A stretch of DNA of 64,000 nucleotides from CALINB01 sp938045325 (GCA_038114465.1 JAYNQW010000002.1:248001-312000), one strand, 5' to 3'; numbered from the stretch's first letter, positions 43,822-55,333 are shown. Notes: generated from the sequence alone by a model not told the origin. Made by a program: numbers and translations.

Positions 43822-44979
43822 ATGCCCGATGGACGCGAAGTGACGACAATCAAAGTTCTTTCATCCTTGAAAGACGTACCGGCGGAACAATGGGACGCCT
43901 GCGCAGGCGCCGACAATCCGTTTGTCTGCCATGGATTTTTAAGCGCGCTTGAAGACAGCGGGTCCGCTTCGGCTGATTCGGGTTGGCTCGCCCAACATTT
44001 AACCGCTTTGGATGAAAACGGCACAGTTATCGGTGCTGCTCCGTTGTATGTTAAATCGCATTCCTACGGCGAGTATGTCTTCGATTGGGGTTGGGCCGAT
44101 GCGTACGAGCGTGCCGGCGGACAATACTATCCAAAACTATTATGCGCTGTTCCATTTACGCCGGCATCCGGGCGGCGGCTTTTGGTGCATCCGAATGCAC
44201 CGGCGGACATGACGGATGTGTTGATTGCAGGCATCGCCCAATCGGCCGAAAAAATGCGTGTGTCTTCGGCCCATATTACCTTTTTAACCAAATCTGAGTT
44301 TGACCGATGCAGTGAAAATGGACTGCTGCAACGTGTCGGCCGACAATTTCATTGGGAAAATAGAGGCTACGACTCTTTCGATGACTTTCTGGCCACGCTG
44401 ATGTCACGCAAACGAAAAACCATCCGCAAGGAACGCGCCGCCATCGAAGAACAAAACATCGAAATGATCAGACTAACGGGAAGCGACATTACGGAATCCC
44501 ACTGGGATGCGTTTTATGCGTTTTACCGTGATACGACGGATCGAAAATGGGGGCACCGGTACCTAACCCGTTCGTTTTTTTCGCTACTTCACGAACGCCT
44601 ACCCGATCGCGTTGTCCTCGTGCTCGCCAAACACGACGGCCGGTATGTCGGCGGCGCCATCAATTTAAAAGGGCACGATACGCTTTATGGCCGTTATTGG
44701 GGGTGTATCGAAGATTTTAAATTTCTTCATTTCGAGACCTGCTACTACCAGGCTATCGATTATGCCATCGCCCATAAGCTCGCCTGGGTCGAAGCCGGAG
44801 CGCAAGGGCCACATAAAATCCAGCGGGGATATCTGCCCCGTTCGACATACTCCGCTCATTGGATTGCCGATCCCCGTTTTCGCGATGCAGTGCAACAATT
44901 CGTCGACGCCGAACAGCGTGAAATTGAGCGGGAAATTGAGCTTTTAAGCCAGGAATCGCCTTATCGCCGGGAGTCATAA
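43822..44979 (+). CDS. FemAB/GNAT-like N-acyltransferase (DUF482 type)
   Basis: A 385-residue protein of the group annotated as peptidoglycan-biosynthesis-type or GNAT N-acetyltransferase (DUF482). Family strings are ASADSGWLAQHL near residue 50, VFDWGWADAYERAGGQYYPKLLCAVPFTPASGRRLL (split here into VFDWGWADAYERAGGQ and PKLLCAVPFTP) near 90-120, RKRKTIRKER near 195, and AGAQGPHKIQRGYLP near 325. The double GNAT fold of FemAB enzymes is expected. Members are mostly uncharacterised. The C-terminus is a charged helix. Single gene. Confidence 0.85.
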   Translation: MPDGREVTTIKVLSSLKDVPAEQWDACAGADNPFVCHGFLSALEDSGSASADSGWLAQHLTALDENGTVIGAAPLYVKSHSYGEYVFDWGWADAYERAGGQYYPKLLCAVPFTPASGRRLLVHPNAPADMTDVLIAGIAQSAEKMRVSSAHITFLTKSEFDRCSENGLLQRVGRQFHWENRGYDSFDDFLATLMSRKRKTIRKERAAIEEQNIEMIRLTGSDITESHWDAFYAFYRDTTDRKWGHRYLTRSFFSLLHERLPDRVVLVLAKHDGRYVGGAINLKGHDTLYGRYWGCIEDFKFLHFETCYYQAIDYAIAHKLAWVEAGAQGPHKIQRGYLPRSTYSAHWIADPRFRDAVQQFVDAEQREIEREIELLSQESPYRRES

Positions 44980-45057
44980 ACACCCGGGATTCCACAATTC
45001 CGTTACCTTTGCTTAACCCTTTGCCCGCTACGATCCAGGCTGTGGGAAAGACAATTC

Positions 45058-45681
45058 ATGGCCGTGGGAAGGATCATGCAAAGAGTTTTAATTATTTTAA
45101 GCTTGGCCATCTTTTTTGGTTGGCCGGTTCCGGTCAACGGTGCCCCGATCGGTGGGAATTTATTGCAGCAAAGCACACCGGCTGGCGGGTTTCATCATAT
45201 CAAAGCTGCCAAGCAGCCCAGTGTGGGCGCACGTTGCGTTCGTACCCGGAAACATTTGGGCCGCTATCAAATAGTTAACCGTTGTTCGATCTGCCGCTCG
45301 GTGCAAATTCAACACCAACGGCCGAACAATCGCCCGGCCATCTTGCGAGATTATTACGTACCCCCTGGGGCGAAAATCTCATTACCGTTTCGCGGCAAAG
45401 GCCGCACCCGTGTATTGACCGACACACCGTGCGAACAAAACGACCGCCGGGCCAAATCAGCGGAAAAAAGAAGCCAATCGTGCGTCCGCATGCGCCGGAA
45501 CGGCAACAGTTTGGTGTTGATTAACGTCTGTTCGGTTTGCAAAGCGGGAATCGTCGAAAGGCTTTTCAATGGCGGGAGGCGTAATCAGCAAACCCTCGCC
45601 GTTCAATCCAATGGATTCTCACCCGTATCCGCCAACGGGGCGCAAAGCGCACGGTTGATCTCAGAAACGCCGTGCCGCTAA
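45058..45681 (+). CDS. Secreted protein with two cysteine-rich repeats
   Basis: A 207-residue protein I do not recognise. A signal peptide (hydrophobic run LIILSLAIFFGWPV, cleavage near Ala30) precedes a mature part with two copies of one pattern: C-V-R, then C-S-x-C after about 14 residues, then a basic stretch, then T-P-C. Copy 1 runs from CVRTRK near residue 61 to TDTPC near 123; copy 2 from CVRMRR near 141 to SETPC at the end. Each copy has four cysteines, which suggests disulfides or metal binding outside the cytoplasm. An in-frame ATG at 45076 is an alternative start. It is convergent with clpA, 4 bases between stops. Confidence 0.7.
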   Translation: MAVGRIMQRVLIILSLAIFFGWPVPVNGAPIGGNLLQQSTPAGGFHHIKAAKQPSVGARCVRTRKHLGRYQIVNRCSICRSVQIQHQRPNNRPAILRDYYVPPGAKISLPFRGKGRTRVLTDTPCEQNDRRAKSAEKRSQSCVRMRRNGNSLVLINVCSVCKAGIVERLFNGGRRNQQTLAVQSNGFSPVSANGAQSARLISETPCR

Positions 45682-45685
45682 ATAA

Positions 45686-48004
<2,319 letters not shown>

Positions 48005-48010
48005 ATGGGT

Positions 48011-48349
48011 TCAATCGTCTCCGTCTTTTTCTATCGTGCACTGCAAAGGATGTTGGTGTTGTCTTGCGAGATCCATAACCTGAGTAACTTTTGTTTCCGC
48101 CACTTCGTATGTAAAAACTCCGCAAATTCCGACGCCGCGTTGGTGAACATGCAGCATGATTTGTGTTGCTTCTTCATGTGACTTACTGAAGAACCGCTCC
48201 AGAACGTGAACGACAAACTCCATCGGCGTGTAGTCGTCGTTCAGCATCAGCACCTTATACATGGCCGGTTTTTTGGTCTTTGGCCGGCTCTTTGTGGCCA
48301 CACCGGTTTCGTTGTGGTCATCGTCTATGGGCTTGATCGTTTTCGCCAT
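48011..48349 (-). CDS. clpS: ClpS adaptor protein
   Basis: A 112-residue ClpS, the adaptor that binds proteins with bulky N-terminal residues and hands them to ClpA. The binding-pocket string VLMLNDDYTPMEFVVHVLERFF is at residues 29-50, followed by the histidine-containing LHVHQRGVGICGVFTYEVAETK. The N-terminal 25 residues are a flexible charged tail. Directly upstream of clpA and co-transcribed. Confidence 0.95.
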   Translation of the reverse strand: MAKTIKPIDDDHNETGVATKSRPKTKKPAMYKVLMLNDDYTPMEFVVHVLERFFSKSHEEATQIMLHVHQRGVGICGVFTYEVAETKVTQVMDLARQHQHPLQCTIEKDGDD

Positions 48350-48651
48350 GGTGCCTTCAATTCCGAAATCGAGAATTTCAACGTTGCCGAAATTCTCTAG
48401 GGGCCTCCTGGGATATCAATGGATGACCCCGCGATTCCTTATAAATATAAGGGATTTAGCCGTTTCCGCCAAAGGCTCGTTCGAGCGCTTAGCTGGCAAG
48501 GTTCCGCCTTGTTATGAAGCATGCAATGATGCGGTTTATTATCCTATAATCAGTTTAAATTCATATTTCTGGTGGCCAAACTGAGGACAGCCAGATGAAA
48601 GGTATATGTGCTTTCTTGATCGATATTTCCAGCACCACCAAACACAGAATC
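48350..48651. other. Intergenic region between clpS and the phasin terminator
   Basis: No convincing gene. It should hold the clpS-clpA promoter for the minus strand; I could not pick out a clear -35/-10 pair. On the plus strand there is a TATAAT (48545-48550) and a small frame behind a GAGGA (ATG at 48595), which I do not accept as a gene. Confidence 0.4.
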
Positions 48652-48681
48652 AAAAACGGCCGACGGAAAACCGCCGGCCGT
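48652..48681 (-). terminator. Rho-independent terminator of the phasin gene
   Basis: On the minus strand ACGGCCGGCGG pairs with CCGTCGGCCGT (one G-U) around TTTT, followed by five T. It lies 57 bases past the phasin stop. Confidence 0.85.
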
Positions 48682-48737
48682 TTAATAATCGCTATACGAT
48701 GACCGCTAAAACAATACGCATGAGTAACGTTGAATTG

Positions 48738-49334
48738 TTAAGCAGCCATACCTTTCGTGAATTTATCAACAGCTTGATTGTAACGGTCGGCAAGTGGCGT
48801 TACCACTTCTTCGGTAAGCTGAATCGACATATCGGCCAACTTACGGCTTTCGGTAATCGCTTGATCGTAGCTCTTTTTCACAATGTCGTTGTTCACCTTG
48901 GCCACATCGGCAAAATTTTTGCAGCCGATGAAAGTTTGTGTCGCTTGAACGCCTTGTTCCATGGTTTGGCGCGTCAAATCAGCCATCGTCTTGTTAAATA
49001 ATTGCATGCCTTGCGCGAAGATCGTGCCCGACTTTACAAACGCATCGACATTATCTTTGCCGAAACTGGTCAGTTCGTCATAGTCCTTAAAGACGGCAGC
49101 GCCGGAATTCATCGCGGCTTCAACATTGTCTTGCGCCATGGCCATCATCTTTTCATAATTCTCAGCGGCGATCTCGGCACTCGCTTGATAAGCCTTTTCA
49201 ACGGCTTCCGTGCCTTCGCCCATCATCTCGTTCAGGTCTTTAAAGGCCTTCTGAGCGCTTTCGGTTTTCTCTGTTTTCTCTTCTTTTCCGGCGTTATTGG
49301 CGCCAGCGGCTTTTGTTTTCTTAGCGGTCGTCAT
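48738..49334 (-). CDS. Phasin family protein
   Basis: A 198-residue phasin, a coat protein of PHA granules. After a Lys/Ala/Glu-rich N-terminus (residues 1-35) the protein is almost all amphipathic helix with heptad character (AVEKAYQASAEIAAENYEKM, then LFNKTMADLTRQTMEQGV) and ends in a helix near VTPLADRYNQAVDKF. The ATG at 49334 has AAAGGA 6 bases upstream. It is monocistronic with its own terminator and a TGC/GCA-rich upstream region. Partner of PhaC (24110). Confidence 0.92.
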   Translation of the reverse strand: MTTAKKTKAAGANNAGKEEKTEKTESAQKAFKDLNEMMGEGTEAVEKAYQASAEIAAENYEKMMAMAQDNVEAAMNSGAAVFKDYDELTSFGKDNVDAFVKSGTIFAQGMQLFNKTMADLTRQTMEQGVQATQTFIGCKNFADVAKVNNDIVKKSYDQAITESRKLADMSIQLTEEVVTPLADRYNQAVDKFTKGMAA

Positions 49335-49357
49335 GGGAATTCCTTTCAACGATTATG

Positions 49358-49450
49358 TTGCAGTGCAGTAATTGAGGCGGAATATAGGGGCAATAAAGCC
49401 TAGGGTCAAGGCTTTTTGTGCATTGCAGCATAATTATGCGTTTGCAGCAA
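49358..49450 (-). promoter_or_regulatory. TGC/GCA-rich region upstream of phasin (candidate PhaR operator)
   Basis: Several TTGCAG/GCAGCA words cluster here: TTGCAGTGCAG (49358-49368), TGCATTGCAGCA (49419-49430) and TTTGCAGCAA (49441-49450). PhaR, the usual repressor of phasin genes, binds TGC/GCA-rich repeats in related bacteria. The link is inferred from word content and position only. Confidence 0.4.
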
Positions 49451-49695
49451 TATCGTTAAAGATCAACAAGTTAGACAAATGCCGGCCTCGCCGATGAAAC
49501 AAACCAAAGGATATGGAATCAGAAATGCCCTCCGGTGATGCCGTTAACCGTTTTTATAATGAACACTGCTATAGTGTTTGAAGAATCGGTTTAACGGCTT
49601 ACTTGAGGAAGTATGCCTGACACGGTTATCTTTGTGCTTGATTTCGGGCTCTGCCCGTAAACGGATATGGCGGATATTGGGGAACAGGGGGAGAT
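49451..49695. other. Rest of the phasin/D,D-carboxypeptidase divergent spacer
   Basis: No gene is seen. The stretch holds a TATAAT at 49555-49560 on the plus strand with an inverted repeat just after it (49562-49578) and a purine-rich leader ending in GGGGGAGAT before the carboxypeptidase ATG. Confidence 0.45.
49555..49578 (+). promoter_or_regulatory. TATAAT box followed by inverted repeat, upstream of D,D-carboxypeptidase
   Basis: A consensus TATAAT (49555-49560) is followed one base later by AACACT-GCTAT-AGTGTT (49562-49578), a perfect 6-bp inverted repeat that would overlap the transcription start, the position of a typical repressor site. No matching -35 box is clear. Confidence 0.35.
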
Positions 49696-50928
49696 ATGAA
49701 AACCAGTCTTAGTTGGTTTAAAAACCAACGGCTTCTCCTCATTGCAGCCCTGTCAGCCGCAATTTTTCTCGCACCGCCTGCGAATGCCAAATACGCCTCC
49801 TTCGTCATCGATGCCAAGACCGGCCGCATCTTACACGCGACCAATCCCGATACACGAAATTATCCCGCGTCTCTGACAAAGATGATGACGCTCTATATGA
49901 TTTTCGAAGCCCTGGACACGGGCAAGCTAACGCTCAATCAACGGTTTCGCGCATCGGCACGCGCGTCCCGCCAGCCGTCATCCAAGCTGGCCCTCAACCG
50001 GGGGGAAACGGTCACCGTTCAACAGGCGATCCTTGCCCTTGTCACCAAATCAGCCAATGACGTCGCCAGCATGGTCGCCGAGGAGCTCGGCGGTACCGAG
50101 CGCAAGTTCGCCCTGATTATGACAGCGAAAGCGCGACAAATCGGTATGAGCCGGACCACTTTTCGAAACGCTTCCGGATTGCCCCATCGCGGTCAAACAT
50201 CAACGGCACGGGATATGGCCACCCTCGCCCGCCGCTTGCTGCTCGATTATCCGCATTACTATCATTTTTTCTCAAAAGCATCGTTCTCCTATCGCGGCAA
50301 ACGCCACAAAAACCACAACAAACTGCTTAAACGCTATGCTGGCACGGACGGCATCAAAACCGGGTACATCCGGGCCTCCGGTTTTAACCTCGTCGCTTCC
50401 GTCGTGCGTGACGGCCGTCGGCTGATCGGTGTCGTATTTGGCGGGCGCTCCCCGCGGAAACGCGACCGCCATATGATGGCTTTGTTGGACAAAGGTTTTC
50501 GCAAGCTAAACCAAAATATTCTCGTTGCCCGGCAATATAATCCTACGCCCAACATCAATCAGCAGCACCGTTCTCGGCCGGCACCGAAAGCGACTCAGCA
50601 TGTCGTTGAAGCACCAAAAAAGAGGCCCAACAATAAAACGTTAACGGCGAAATCGGCATGGGCGATCCAGGTCGGCGCCTACTCACGCTTCCGGCAAGCC
50701 ATGCAAATGGCTCAAAAAGTGATTTCGAAATTTCCCCGGCTGTTGAAAGATGGTACGGCCCGGGTCGATCCGTTGAAATTACGGAAACGACGCCCTGTTT
50801 ATCGAGCGCGTATTGTCGGCTTGGAGAAACGGCAAGCCTATCAGGCCTGTAACCGGATCAAGCAGCGTAAAATCGATTGCATGGCAGTCCGCCTCAGTGA
50901 TTTGCAGTTAGCATCTACTGAAAACTAA
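49696..50928 (+). CDS. D-alanyl-D-alanine carboxypeptidase with SPOR domain
   Basis: A 410-residue penicillin-binding protein of the DacA/DacF type that trims peptidoglycan pentapeptides in the periplasm. Signal peptide residues 1-31 (cleavage after ANA). The three active-site motifs are SLTK (S-x-x-K, near residue 59), SAND (S-x-N, near 115) and KTG (near 221). After a linker of low complexity (about 285-318) there is a C-terminal SPOR domain (AWAIQVGAYSRFRQA to the end), which binds denuded glycan at the division site. GGGGGA lies 3 bases before the ATG. Confidence 0.94.
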   Translation: MKTSLSWFKNQRLLLIAALSAAIFLAPPANAKYASFVIDAKTGRILHATNPDTRNYPASLTKMMTLYMIFEALDTGKLTLNQRFRASARASRQPSSKLALNRGETVTVQQAILALVTKSANDVASMVAEELGGTERKFALIMTAKARQIGMSRTTFRNASGLPHRGQTSTARDMATLARRLLLDYPHYYHFFSKASFSYRGKRHKNHNKLLKRYAGTDGIKTGYIRASGFNLVASVVRDGRRLIGVVFGGRSPRKRDRHMMALLDKGFRKLNQNILVARQYNPTPNINQQHRSRPAPKATQHVVEAPKKRPNNKTLTAKSAWAIQVGAYSRFRQAMQMAQKVISKFPRLLKDGTARVDPLKLRKRRPVYRARIVGLEKRQAYQACNRIKQRKIDCMAVRLSDLQLASTEN

Positions 50929-50956
50929 CGCGGCATTACCCTCCTCATTTAACGCT

Positions 50957-51712
50957 TTAATTCTGACTAATAATTTCAGAACCGATAATCGCGCCCCGTG
51001 ACGCCATAAAATACAAACCGGCATGATGTGCAATCGCTTGCGGGTGTGCTGCCGTTTCCGGCAACCCCAGCGCCTTTGCTTTTGCCAGCGGCAAGTCATA
51101 AGTCGCACACGCGGGCTCAAGAACGACAATATCACTTACCCCCGGCAGCAACCCGTGGTTACGCGCGGACAGTGCCGTCAGAACAAAGTCCATCACGCAA
51201 ATATCGGTACATATGCCTGTAACGATGATGGTTTTGAGATTGTTTTCCAAAACCCAGGCGACAAACCGGTTTTTATTAGAAACGACATCAATTGCACCGA
51301 CAAATCCGTTGATACAGTCTTTGCGTAGCAATGTCGCTTGCGGGCAGTCTTCGAGCCATTTGAGCGGTGGCACCAAATCTTCCTGTCCCGTACCGGTCTC
51401 GCAATGCGGCGGATACGGCGGTTCGGGTTTCCCCGGCTCGTGAGTATCGAGAAAGACCGCGATGGCACGATGTTGATCGGCAAAACGTTGCGCCAGCCGA
51501 TCTGTCTCGTGAATCATCCGTTCTACTTGCTCATTCGGCTCGGCCGGTGCAAGTGGACCGGCGCCGACAGTTGCAAACCCGTTTACTTCATCAACGATTA
51601 CGAGGCCAGCGTTGATATCGGATATATCATAATGTTCCGTAACGACCGGCAGCTCGCTTATCACCGTTTCATTTGTTGATTGAGGAGAACGCGAATTCGG
51701 CATGATCGCCAA
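50957..51712 (-). CDS. Isochorismatase/nicotinamidase-family hydrolase
   Basis: A 251-residue cysteine hydrolase. The catalytic Asp is in LVIVDEVNGF near residue 38, the metal/lysine region is near DCINGFVGAID, and the nucleophile Cys is in the cis-peptide motif VTGICTDICVMDF near residue 170. It is longer than typical nicotinamidases and shows the metal-binding stretch FLDTHEPG near residue 108. The function could be nicotinamide deamidation in NAD salvage or another amidase reaction. It follows the phosphomannomutase gene by 21 bases. Confidence 0.87.
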   Translation of the reverse strand: MAIMPNSRSPQSTNETVISELPVVTEHYDISDINAGLVIVDEVNGFATVGAGPLAPAEPNEQVERMIHETDRLAQRFADQHRAIAVFLDTHEPGKPEPPYPPHCETGTGQEDLVPPLKWLEDCPQATLLRKDCINGFVGAIDVVSNKNRFVAWVLENNLKTIIVTGICTDICVMDFVLTALSARNHGLLPGVSDIVVLEPACATYDLPLAKAKALGLPETAAHPQAIAHHAGLYFMASRGAIIGSEIISQN

Positions 51713-51733
51713 TTTTTCTGCCTAATTAGCCGT

Positions 51734-53119
51734 TTACGTAAAATTCGGCGGTTCAAGCCCACAGGCACTGACTTCTTCAGCAAAGGCTGCTTTAACACGC
51801 TTTAAGCCTTCTTCACTGGCCGATTCACATCGGGCGCTTAACACAGGCTCCGTATTTGAAGCGCGCAGCAGCCACCACCCATCGTCGGATTGCACCCGGA
51901 CACCGTCAATATCGTGAACCTTTATACCGCTTTTTGATTGGAGGCGTTGTTTGACTTCTTCAATAACCACAAACTTTCGATCTTCCGGGCACGGAAAACG
52001 GGCTTCCGGTGTTGTAATCATTTTCGGCATCGCATCAAAAATTTCATCGAGAGATTTTCCTGAACGAGAAACAATACCGAGCAGCCGCACAGCAGCATAG
52101 ATTGCATCGTCATAGCCGTAATACTTATGGCCAAAAAAGATATGCGCACTCATTTCACCAGCCAAGGGCGCATTGATTTCTTTCATTTTGCTTTTGATGT
52201 TGGAATGACCGGTTTGCCACATCATGGCCGTGCCACCCATGCGTTCGACTTCGTCAAAAAACACCTGGCTCGCCTTAACATCGGCGATAATCGTGGATCC
52301 GGGCTGATCAGCGAGAACTTCACCAGCAAGAATGATCAGTATTTGATCACCCCAAAGAACGCGGCCTTGCGAGTCAACCAAGCCAAGCCGGTCACCATCG
52401 CCATCAAAAGCAAAACCAAGGTTACAGCGTTGCCCGGTCACGACTTGCTTTAATTGTTCCAGGTTTTTCTCAACGGTCGGATCGGGATGATGATTGGGAA
52501 ACGTGCCGTCAATTTCGATATTGATGAGAACGTGTTCGCCGGGCAACTTTGCCGTTAAAGCCCGCACGGCATCGCCACTTACTCCATTGCCCGTATCCCA
52601 GGCCACCGTCAGCGGTTTATCGCCGGTATAGTCACGAAAAACACGTTCGACATAATCATTTATAATCGGATGATCGACCGTTTCACCGGCACCGGTTTCA
52701 AAATCACCGGCGGCGACTAATGTTCCGAGTTTTTGGATATCCGGTCCCCAAAACGGCTGACCGCGGATCACCATTTTTGCGCCGTTATAATTTTCCGGAT
52801 TGTGCGAGCCCGTGATCATCAGACCCGCATCCGTTGGCAAGTCAAACGTTGCAAAATACAGCATCGGCGTCGGACCCTGGCCGACCCGGAACACCTTCAA
52901 GCCACATTCAACAAATCCACGGACGGCAGCCTCTTCAAGCCCCGGTGAGCTTAACCGGCCGTCGTAGCCGACTGCCATTGTTTTACAACCATCACGCACG
53001 GCAATAGTGCCAAATCCGCGGGCAACAGCATAAATAACATCTGCATTAAAGGTATCGGGAACCGTACCGCGAATATCGTATTCACGTAGAATTGTCGGAT
53101 CGAGTGAAATACCTGCCAT
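51734..53119 (-). CDS. Phosphomannomutase/phosphoglucomutase
   Basis: A 461-residue alpha-D-phosphohexomutase of the AlgC type. The start REYDIRGTVPD, the active-site phosphoserine loop LMITGSHNPENYNGAK near residue 103, the metal loop AFDGDGDRLGL near residue 240, the sugar loop GEMSAHIFF near 320 and the C-terminal phosphate site RASNTEPVLSARCE near residue 420 are all intact. It interconverts mannose or glucose 6- and 1-phosphates. Last of the sugar-nucleotide series galU-ugd-pmm, suggesting supply of surface polysaccharide precursors. Confidence 0.93.
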   Translation of the reverse strand: MAGISLDPTILREYDIRGTVPDTFNADVIYAVARGFGTIAVRDGCKTMAVGYDGRLSSPGLEEAAVRGFVECGLKVFRVGQGPTPMLYFATFDLPTDAGLMITGSHNPENYNGAKMVIRGQPFWGPDIQKLGTLVAAGDFETGAGETVDHPIINDYVERVFRDYTGDKPLTVAWDTGNGVSGDAVRALTAKLPGEHVLINIEIDGTFPNHHPDPTVEKNLEQLKQVVTGQRCNLGFAFDGDGDRLGLVDSQGRVLWGDQILIILAGEVLADQPGSTIIADVKASQVFFDEVERMGGTAMMWQTGHSNIKSKMKEINAPLAGEMSAHIFFGHKYYGYDDAIYAAVRLLGIVSRSGKSLDEIFDAMPKMITTPEARFPCPEDRKFVVIEEVKQRLQSKSGIKVHDIDGVRVQSDDGWWLLRASNTEPVLSARCESASEEGLKRVKAAFAEEVSACGLEPPNFT

Positions 53120-53125
53120 TATGGG

Positions 53126-54427
53126 TTACCGGCCGATGCTGGTATATTGAAAACCGGCGGCAGCCATTTCTTCCGGTTTATAAATATTACGAAGATCAAC
53201 CAGAACCGGTTTTTCCAGCAATGATTGAACGCGATCTAAATCAAGCGCCCTGAATTCATTCCATTCCGTTACGATTGCCAGCGCATCGGCCCCTTCCATG
53301 GTGTCATAAGCATTCTCGCACCACTCAATGTTTTCAAGCAATGCTTTGGCTTCGTCCATAGCTTCCGGATCATATGCTCGAATGGACGCACCCGCTTTTT
53401 GCAATTCGGGAATAATATCGAGGCTTGGTGAATCGCGCATATCATCGGTGTTCGGCTTGAACGCCAAACCGAGGATAGCAATGGTTTTACCGTCAACACT
53501 CCCGCCGCATGCAGAAATAATTTTTCCAGCCATATTGCGTTTTCGTTGATTGTTGTATTCGGCAACGGTTTCAACCAAACGCAACGGCGACCCGGCATCT
53601 TGCGCCGTACGGACGAGAGCCAGCGTATCTTTGGGAAAACATGAGCCGCCATAGCCCGGACCCGCATGCAGAAACTTGCTGCCAATCCGGCCATCAAGGC
53701 CAATTCCCTTGGCGACATCCTGAACATTCGTACCAACATGTTCGCATAAATCTGCAATCTCATTAATAAAAGAAATCTTCGTCGCAAGAAACGCATTCGC
53801 AGCGTATTTGATAAGTTCCGCCGTTTTCCGGGTTGTGAACAGGATCGGCGTTTCGATTAAATAAAGAGGCCGGTACAATTCGCGCATCACGTCTTGAGCG
53901 CGTTCACTGCTGGTACCGATAACCACTCTATCGGGACGCATAAAATCGTTAATTGCCGAGCCTTCGCGCAAAAATTCAGGATTGGAAACCACATTGAAAT
54001 CAGCATCAGGACGGGCTTTGCGGATAATATCTTCGACTTCATTCCCGGTGCCGACGGGAACCGTCGATTTCGTAATAACAACCGTATACCCATCCATCGC
54101 CAGTGCAATTTCTTCGGCGGCTGCATAGACATAGCTTAAATCGGCATGGCCGTCTCCGCGCCGGCTAGGCGTACCAACGGCAATAAACACCGCATCGGCA
54201 TCTTTAACCGTTTCAGCAATATCGGTCGAAAACGACAATCGACCGGCCTTAACATTCTTATCCAGTAAATCATCAAGGCCCGGTTCGTAAATCGGAACTT
54301 CGCCTTTGTTCAATCTGTCAATTTTGCTTTGATCCTTATCGACACAAACAACATCGACACCAAATTCAGAGAAACAGACACCGGAAACGAGACCGACATA
54401 CCCTGTGCCAATCATGGCTACACGCAT
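53126..54427 (-). CDS. UDP-glucose 6-dehydrogenase
   Basis: A 433-residue UDP-glucose dehydrogenase making UDP-glucuronate. The N-terminal Rossmann motif is IGTGYVGLVSG (residues 6-16), the NAD-binding acidic stretch VVCVDKDQ follows, the catalytic cysteine is in GYGGSCFPKD near residue 260, and the second Rossmann part has ILGLAFKPNTDDMRDSP near 325. It lies between galU (product UDP-glucose, its substrate) and the phosphohexomutase, 6 bases from the latter. Confidence 0.95.
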   Translation of the reverse strand: MRVAMIGTGYVGLVSGVCFSEFGVDVVCVDKDQSKIDRLNKGEVPIYEPGLDDLLDKNVKAGRLSFSTDIAETVKDADAVFIAVGTPSRRGDGHADLSYVYAAAEEIALAMDGYTVVITKSTVPVGTGNEVEDIIRKARPDADFNVVSNPEFLREGSAINDFMRPDRVVIGTSSERAQDVMRELYRPLYLIETPILFTTRKTAELIKYAANAFLATKISFINEIADLCEHVGTNVQDVAKGIGLDGRIGSKFLHAGPGYGGSCFPKDTLALVRTAQDAGSPLRLVETVAEYNNQRKRNMAGKIISACGGSVDGKTIAILGLAFKPNTDDMRDSPSLDIIPELQKAGASIRAYDPEAMDEAKALLENIEWCENAYDTMEGADALAIVTEWNEFRALDLDRVQSLLEKPVLVDLRNIYKPEEMAAAGFQYTSIGR

Positions 54428-54487
54428 GAACTTATCCTTCTTACGTAAACGTTATATTCTTTGACTATCACAGAAACCTTGACGAAG

Positions 54488-55333
54488 TTATGACGTTGAA
54501 TGTGCCTTGGCAAAGGCGACATTGGCTTCAACAAAACCAATTTGATTACCACAGTCAAACCGCGTTCCTTCAAATCGAAAACCATGGAAGTCGATATGAC
54601 CAATTGTTTGTGCCATGGCGTCCGTCAGTTGAATTTCATTGCCGGCGCCGCGTTCTTTTTTATCTAAATAAGTGAAAACTTCCGGCTGAAGCACATAGCG
54701 GCCAATAATTGAAAGTGTCGACGGCGCATCCGCCGGATCGGGCTTTTCAACCAATCCTTTGGCTTTGGCAAGGGCACCATCTTCGCTGACAACATCGAGG
54801 ATGCCATATCTGTTTGTTTGTTCCCGGGGAACATTCTCGACAGCAGCAAGATTTCCGCCAACGTTTTGGTAAATTTCAATCATTTGTTTCAAGCAACCGG
54901 GGCCGCTTTGGTTGAGGATTAGATCGTCCGGTAAAATGACGGCAACGGCTTCGTTATCAAGATCCAGTTCATTTCGCCCACACCAAATGGCATGCCCGAG
55001 GCCAAGCGGCTGATCCTGAATGATATAAGCCGCCCGTCCCGTTTTGAGAACGGCACCCTGAACCAAGGCCAATAGATCATGTTTGCCCTGTTCCTCAAGC
55101 ATGGATTCGAGTTCCGGCGAGGGCGCAAAATGATCTTTGATGGCCTCCTTGCCTTCACTCACAATAAAAATAAATGTATCGATTCCCGCATCCAAAGCTT
55201 CTTCAACGGCATATTGAATTAACGGCTTATTCAAGACCGGCAGCATTTCCTTCGGGATGGCTTTCGTTGCCGGTAAAAAACGCGTTCCTAAGCCCGCGAC
55301 CGGGAAAATAGCTTTTCGAACGGGTTTCACCAT
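54488..55333 (-). CDS. galU: UTP-glucose-1-phosphate uridylyltransferase
   Basis: A 281-residue GalU that makes UDP-glucose. The nucleotide-binding signature FPVAGLGTRFLPATKAIPKEM is at residues 9-29, ILPDDLI near 130 and the sugar-binding VEKPDPADAPS near 200. The frame stays open to 55420, but the ATG at 55333 gives the family start. First gene of the minus-strand series galU-ugd-pmm. Confidence 0.95.
   Translation of the reverse strand: MVKPVRKAIFPVAGLGTRFLPATKAIPKEMLPVLNKPLIQYAVEEALDAGIDTFIFIVSEGKEAIKDHFAPSPELESMLEEQGKHDLLALVQGAVLKTGRAAYIIQDQPLGLGHAIWCGRNELDLDNEAVAVILPDDLILNQSGPGCLKQMIEIYQNVGGNLAAVENVPREQTNRYGILDVVSEDGALAKAKGLVEKPDPADAPSTLSIIGRYVLQPEVFTYLDKKERGAGNEIQLTDAMAQTIGHIDFHGFRFEGTRFDCGNQIGFVEANVAFAKAHSTS

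Noticed and set aside
48595..48702. 35-codon plus-strand ORF with a GAGGA ribosome-binding site and an upstream TATAAT
   Set aside because: It reads straight through the phasin terminator hairpin, has no -35 box and resembles no family. It might be a small protein, but the support is too weak.
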